DNA of 5,586 nucleotides from Deltaproteobacteria bacterium (GTDB taxonomy: Bacteria > Desulfobacterota > Syntrophia > Syntrophales > Smithellaceae), in NCBI GenBank assembly GCA_017860985.1, contig JAGFXG010000103.1, forward strand, positions 1-5,586. The letters are read 5' to 3'. A program made the translations under genes and the position numbers. This document shows positions 1 to 5,586 of this stretch, in pieces. The notes under the pieces were generated by a model. The model worked only from the letters and a program-made list of their open reading frames with translations. It did no database searches and was not told the DNA's origin. Each line of letters starts with the position of its first letter. Within the stretch, counting starts at the first letter, position 1.

Positions 1-852
1 GAAGAAAGGTCCTTTTACAATCAGCCAACCTGGAAGCGGTTGTTAATTGTGCTGGCGGGGCCGGTTTTCAATTTTCTTCTGGCTGTTGTCATTTTCTTTA
101 TCGTTTTTATGTACGGACTACCCAACCTTATCCCGGTTATAGGCGAGATGTCGGCAGATTCCTCAGCTGCGGCGGCAGGTATTCTAAAAGGCGATAAGAT
201 CATATCTCTCAACGATCAGAAGATAGCTTACTGGGATGAAATAAGGCCAATTATAACAAAAGGAAAAGACAGCGAAGTTAAAGTAGTGGTTGAACGTGGA
301 AATGAAAGCAAAACATTTACGGTGAAACCCAGGATATCCAAGACAAAGAATATCTTCGGTGAAGAAGAGTCAACGTATCTCATTGGAGTATCCCCCTCGG
401 GTAAAACGGTCATTGAAAGAAAAAATCCCCTGCAGGCGGCGGTTTCGTCGTTTGAAAAGACATGGGAAATCAGCAAGCTCACCGTTATTTCCATTGTCAA
501 AATGATTGAGGGGGTCATTTCGCCCCGGACACTGGGAGGACCAATTTTCATTGCCCAGGTAGCGGGGGCCCAGGTCAAGGAAGGACTTATTCCATTTATT
601 CTTTTTATGGCCGTTTTGTCGATCAATCTGGGAGTCATCAATCTGTTTCCCATTCCTGTTCTGGATGGGGGGCACATATTTTTTTATCTGATCGAAATGG
701 TGACCAGAAGGGAAATACCATTAAAAATTAAAGAAATATCTCAGCAAATCGGTTTTGTCTTCCTGGTGATGCTGATGCTTTTTGTCATTATGATTGATAT
801 TGAACGGCTCAACATAAAGCCGATCAATGATGTCTTAAAATTTTTCAAGTAA
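1..852 (+). CDS. rseP: RIP metalloprotease RseP (site-2 protease, M50 family), 5'-truncated by window edge
   Basis: This is an inner-membrane zinc protease that cuts transmembrane segments, classically anti-sigma factors such as RseA and leftover signal peptides. The frame is open from base 1, so the true start and the first-helix HExxH zinc motif lie off the left edge; 283 residues are visible. Numbered from base 1, one sees the WKRLLIVLAGPVFNF segment (11-25) entering a membrane helix (about 15-39), one PDZ-like domain (about 44-110, with AAGILKGDKI), a GGP segment near 179-181, and a hydrophobic helix leading into NLFPIPVLDGGH (214-225). In this family that motif supplies the third zinc ligand, here Asp222. 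A last helix spans about 249-265. Only one PDZ domain is visible, whereas E. coli RseP has two, which fits the shorter form of the family; a second upstream cannot be excluded by sequence, but the spacing from the AGPxxN helix makes it unlikely. The gene runs into tsaB with a one-base gap. Family assignment is firm; the in vivo substrate is unknown. Confidence 0.95.
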   Translation, partial: EERSFYNQPTWKRLLIVLAGPVFNFLLAVVIFFIVFMYGLPNLIPVIGEMSADSSAAAAGILKGDKIISLNDQKIAYWDEIRPIITKGKDSEVKVVVERGNESKTFTVKPRISKTKNIFGEEESTYLIGVSPSGKTVIERKNPLQAAVSSFEKTWEISKLTVISIVKMIEGVISPRTLGGPIFIAQVAGAQVKEGLIPFILFMAVLSINLGVINLFPIPVLDGGHIFFYLIEMVTRREIPLKIKEISQQIGFVFLVMLMLFVIMIDIERLNIKPINDVLKFFK

Positions 853-853
853 T

Positions 854-1543
854 ATGTTGACACTAGCTTTTGATTCGTCTTCGAAAACAGTTTCTGTTTC
901 AATTTTACGCGACAGGGCTGTTCTTTATGATACCATTATCAATAATGGCCTCAATCATTCTGAAGTGCTTCTCCCCGCCATCGATGAAGCGATCCGTCTG
1001 GCCGGCGTTTCATTGTCCGGGATCGATTTATTGGCCTGTACCCTGGGACCGGGGTCATTTACCGGATTGCGCATCGGTGTCAGCACCCTGAAAGGGTTGA
1101 TGATGGCAACGGGAAAACCAGCGGTCGGAGTTTCGTCGTTGGCCGCTCTGGCGCTCAATGTGAACAATCAAAGGGCGGTTATCGGTCCGATGATGGATGC
1201 AGGCCGCGGTCAGGTCTATCTTGCCTATTACCGGTATGACGAAGATGGAGTTTTGAGACAGCTGGACGCCGAAAGAGCTCTGAATCCGGAAAGCATTGCC
1301 GATTATTTGAAAGAAGACGTGATCTATGTCGGAGACGGCGCGCTAAAATACGCAGACCTGATCCGATCCATGAGTAATGAAATAGTCATAGCTCCGGAGC
1401 AGGAACAATATATCTGTGCCTCAGCCGTAGGAAGGCTGGCGGTTGAAAAATACCGGCAAAATGATTTGCTTGACCTGTCAGCATGCGTTCCTTTTTATTT
1501 GCGTCCGGCCGACGCGCTGCCGAAGAAATCCGTTCTTATTTAG
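854..1543 (+). CDS. tsaB: tRNA threonylcarbamoyladenosine biosynthesis protein TsaB
   Basis: TsaB (YeaZ) is a cytoplasmic ASKHA-fold protein. It pairs with the catalytic subunit TsaD, and with TsaE, to transfer threonylcarbamoyl from TC-AMP to A37 of ANN-decoding tRNAs (t6A). The 229-residue length is normal. Recognisable segments are the N-terminal LAFDSSS (4-10), NHSEVLLP (34-41), the family signature LGPGSFTGLRIG (64-75), DAGRGQVY (115-122) and the C-terminal YLRPADAL (215-222). The ATG lies one base after the rseP TAA and has no convincing Shine-Dalgarno sequence, because the preceding bases are A/T-rich. Expression therefore probably depends on translational coupling to rseP. A neighbouring rseP is common in deltaproteobacterial-type gene orders (from memory). 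No domain is missing. Confidence in the product is high; confidence in the start is good, since the N-terminal motif begins only a few residues after it. Confidence 0.95.
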   Translation: MLTLAFDSSSKTVSVSILRDRAVLYDTIINNGLNHSEVLLPAIDEAIRLAGVSLSGIDLLACTLGPGSFTGLRIGVSTLKGLMMATGKPAVGVSSLAALALNVNNQRAVIGPMMDAGRGQVYLAYYRYDEDGVLRQLDAERALNPESIADYLKEDVIYVGDGALKYADLIRSMSNEIVIAPEQEQYICASAVGRLAVEKYRQNDLLDLSACVPFYLRPADALPKKSVLI

Positions 1544-1551
1544 AAATATTG

Positions 1552-1570
1552 AGCCGCCTTTGCGGTTTTT
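1552..1570 (+). terminator. Probable intrinsic terminator after rseP-tsaB
   Basis: Nine bases after the tsaB stop, AGCCGC (1552-1557) can pair with GCGGTT (1562-1567) around a four-base CTTT loop. This gives six pairs, one of them G-T, and the 3' arm runs directly into T1566-T1570. The stem is short but GC-rich at its core and correctly placed. It would separate the rseP-tsaB transcript from the downstream cyclotransferase gene, though some read-through is likely with so small a stem. Confidence 0.5.
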
Positions 1571-1609
1571 GCAAATTCACCTCCATCAGTACTGGAAAAG
1601 CCGGCAAGT

Positions 1610-1614
1610 GGGAG
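1610..1614 (+). promoter_or_regulatory. Ribosome binding site of the glutaminyl cyclotransferase gene
   Basis: GGGAG lies ten bases before the ATG at 1625 and supports that start. The protein read from this ATG begins with a proper signal peptide, and there is no competing in-frame ATG until well inside the mature domain. I saw no convincing sigma-70 promoter in the 81 bases between tsaB and this gene. Confidence 0.6.
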
Positions 1615-1624
1615 TGAGATTCTC

Positions 1625-4166
<2,542 letters not shown>

Positions 4167-5585
4167 TCACTCCTGCGCCGCCGCCCACTGGTTGATCTGG
4201 CCGGCAATAATATCCACGGGTTTACTGAACAGGTCAGCAAGAGTCATTTGCCCCAGATAACGGTCATCCCATCTGATGTTGTATTCATTCACCAGGTTTT
4301 TAATGTCATTGTACCGGTAACCCAGGACTTCCTTCCTTTTGTTGACAGGCAGTGATTCATTGTATTCCACGTGGAGCAAAAGTAAATGACTGACAAATTC
4401 ACCGCCGCTTCTCAAGGGGAGAATTACAATGAGAGCTCCGTCCGCCTGGCCTTTGCCGATATAAACATATCCTGTGCTGACGATCGTTCTTTTTACCCCC
4501 ATCAGCGCGGTGGGACGATCCGCACGGGATTTCATGCCGGTGGCCACACCTCCTCTGGCAAGAACGGCAATCATCGAATTTGTGGACGGATTACCCTGTT
4601 CATCGAGACCGCTGATATCATAAATAGTATATCCCCGCACCGCTGTAATGGCCGGCTGGATGCGGTTGATGGTCAGAATGTCGCGATAAGTCAGGTTTTT
4701 AGCGGAAAAATCGAGGGAATTCATCAGATCGAAAACAATGCCGCCAAGTTCCTTTTCTTTGCGGCTCGTGCCGACAGTGACGGTTTTAGCCTGATGGCGG
4801 ATGGCGTCTATTGGACGAGCCAGTTCATCGATGGCTTTTCCCAGCGTGACATCGAGAAGTTCAAACGGTGAAAAAAGGCCTTTTTCGTTTTTGAAGTCCT
4901 GATGAAAGTCTCTGAGAGGCAGTCTGCCCGCAGTATACTTCAAAAGCAACAGCAGATCAACGATCGTTCGGGACGACAGTTCGGTGAATGCGTCATTATG
5001 CCTGTGCGTATTGAACAGGCTGTAAAACTGATTGATCATCCTGTGAAGGGAGGCGTCGGCGATCATGTCCAGAATGGATAATCTGTCGGGCATCCTCAAC
5101 GTCAACTCTTTGGACAGCCGGCTGCGGAATTCGCGGAAGATTTGTGCCTCTTTGTCAATGGCGAGTGCCGCGTAATAGCCCCACAGGTGACCGGCCATCG
5201 TGTTGAGAATAACCGGCAGCGGATCGAGGGCGGCTGGTATGGCAATGACCGCGTCAGCGACTTCGTCATAGCGGGAATCCCCCTCGTCCGCAAAAACAAT
5301 GACCGACGCTTTATGCGCCTTGAAAATGGCGGCGTCTTTGGCGACATCTTCCAGAACAGCATCAGGATTGCCGGACGCGCAGACCAGGATTAACGGTTCG
5401 GCGGATAAATCGATATGTTTCTTATTCTCGACAATGTCTGATGAAATCGTTTTATAGCAGAGTTCGCTGAGTTTGATGCGTATTTCATCGGCGGCCGCCT
5501 TATTGGGCCCGCTGCCCACAATGGCCCAGTATTTTTTACCTGCGGTCGCTTTCACCGAAGCGGCAATTGAATCCCGATGCTCGAA
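4167..5585 (-). CDS. GlmS-like SIS-domain protein with an unassigned C-terminal region; 5' part beyond window edge
   Basis: The frame stays open to the right edge, so this is the C-terminal 472 residues of a longer protein. Numbered from the in-frame GTG at 5553-5555, residues 8-145 match the second SIS (phosphosugar-binding) domain of GlmS, glucosamine-6-phosphate synthase: YWAIVGSGPNKAAADEIRIK (9-28), then SELCYK, KKHIDLSAEPLILV, VIVFAD (85-90) and a long helix AGHLWGYYAALAID (121-134). The GlmS catalytic wording is changed: ELKHGP appears as NKKHID, and the terminal AKSVTVE tail is missing. Instead about 310 further residues follow. They include a helical part (about 155-245), RPIDAIRHQAKTVTVGTSR (247-265) and a probably beta-rich part (about 300-395), and I cannot assign them to a family. 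An amidotransferase domain and first SIS domain may lie upstream, but this is inference. There is no signal peptide or membrane helix in view. Binding of a phosphosugar is likely; aminotransferase activity is uncertain. Confidence 0.75.
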   Translation of the reverse strand, partial: FEHRDSIAASVKATAGKKYWAIVGSGPNKAAADEIRIKLSELCYKTISSDIVENKKHIDLSAEPLILVCASGNPDAVLEDVAKDAAIFKAHKASVIVFADEGDSRYDEVADAVIAIPAALDPLPVILNTMAGHLWGYYAALAIDKEAQIFREFRSRLSKELTLRMPDRLSILDMIADASLHRMINQFYSLFNTHRHNDAFTELSSRTIVDLLLLLKYTAGRLPLRDFHQDFKNEKGLFSPFELLDVTLGKAIDELARPIDAIRHQAKTVTVGTSRKEKELGGIVFDLMNSLDFSAKNLTYRDILTINRIQPAITAVRGYTIYDISGLDEQGNPSTNSMIAVLARGGVATGMKSRADRPTALMGVKRTIVSTGYVYIGKGQADGALIVILPLRSGGEFVSHLLLLHVEYNESLPVNKRKEVLGYRYNDIKNLVNEYNIRWDDRYLGQMTLADLFSKPVDIIAGQINQWAAAQE

Positions 5586-5586
5586 A

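Noticed and set aside
228..677. 149-codon open frame on the - strand opposite rseP
   Set aside because: It covers the PDZ and LDG-motif part of rseP in antisense; its translation has no recognisable features.
4386..4871. 161-codon open frame on the + strand opposite the SIS gene
   Set aside because: It is antisense to a clearly better frame with SIS-domain similarity, and no domain or ribosome binding site supports it.
5553..5555. GTG as the true start of the SIS gene
   Set aside because: The frame continues open to the window edge, there is no ribosome binding site before the GTG, and the SIS fold begins almost immediately after it. The gene is more likely cut by the window.

Overview
The window looks like a piece of a Gram-negative chromosome, most likely a Desulfobacterota (former deltaproteobacterium) or a relative. 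This is inferred from three things: an rseP-tsaB pair with a short, apparently single-PDZ RseP; a CTP synthase whose N-terminal wording resembles, from memory, that of deltaproteobacteria; and a large GlmS-like SIS protein. No 16S rRNA or other firm marker is present, so the placement is tentative. No mobile element, CRISPR array, tRNA or rRNA was seen. The DNA is almost entirely coding and reads as core genome.

The left half is on the + strand. It begins inside rseP, the intramembrane site-2 protease, whose N-terminus lies off the left edge. tsaB follows one base after the rseP stop; it encodes the non-catalytic partner in tRNA t6A modification. A short hairpin with a T-run after tsaB probably ends that transcript. 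Next comes a gene for an exported plant-type glutaminyl-peptide cyclotransferase (a beta-propeller protein with an N-terminal signal peptide). A second hairpin with a T-run sits across its stop codon.

The right half is on the - strand and converges on the left half. A partial gene enters from the right edge. It encodes the last SIS (sugar isomerase) domain of a GlmS-like protein, joined to a C-terminal region of about 310 residues that I cannot assign. After 74 bases comes pyrG, CTP synthase, complete with the synthase domain and the glutamine amidotransferase catalytic triad. pyrG and the cyclotransferase gene overlap tail to tail, sharing the palindrome TTAA so that each gene reads its stop codon from it.

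Functionally these are mostly housekeeping genes: envelope proteolysis, tRNA modification and CTP supply. The SIS protein may belong to amino-sugar metabolism, but its activity is not settled by the sequence. The most interesting items are the unassigned C-terminal region of the SIS protein, the compact convergent junction, and a predicted mature cyclotransferase that would begin with glutamine, the residue type the enzyme acts on. I found no evidence of a wholly new multi-gene system.
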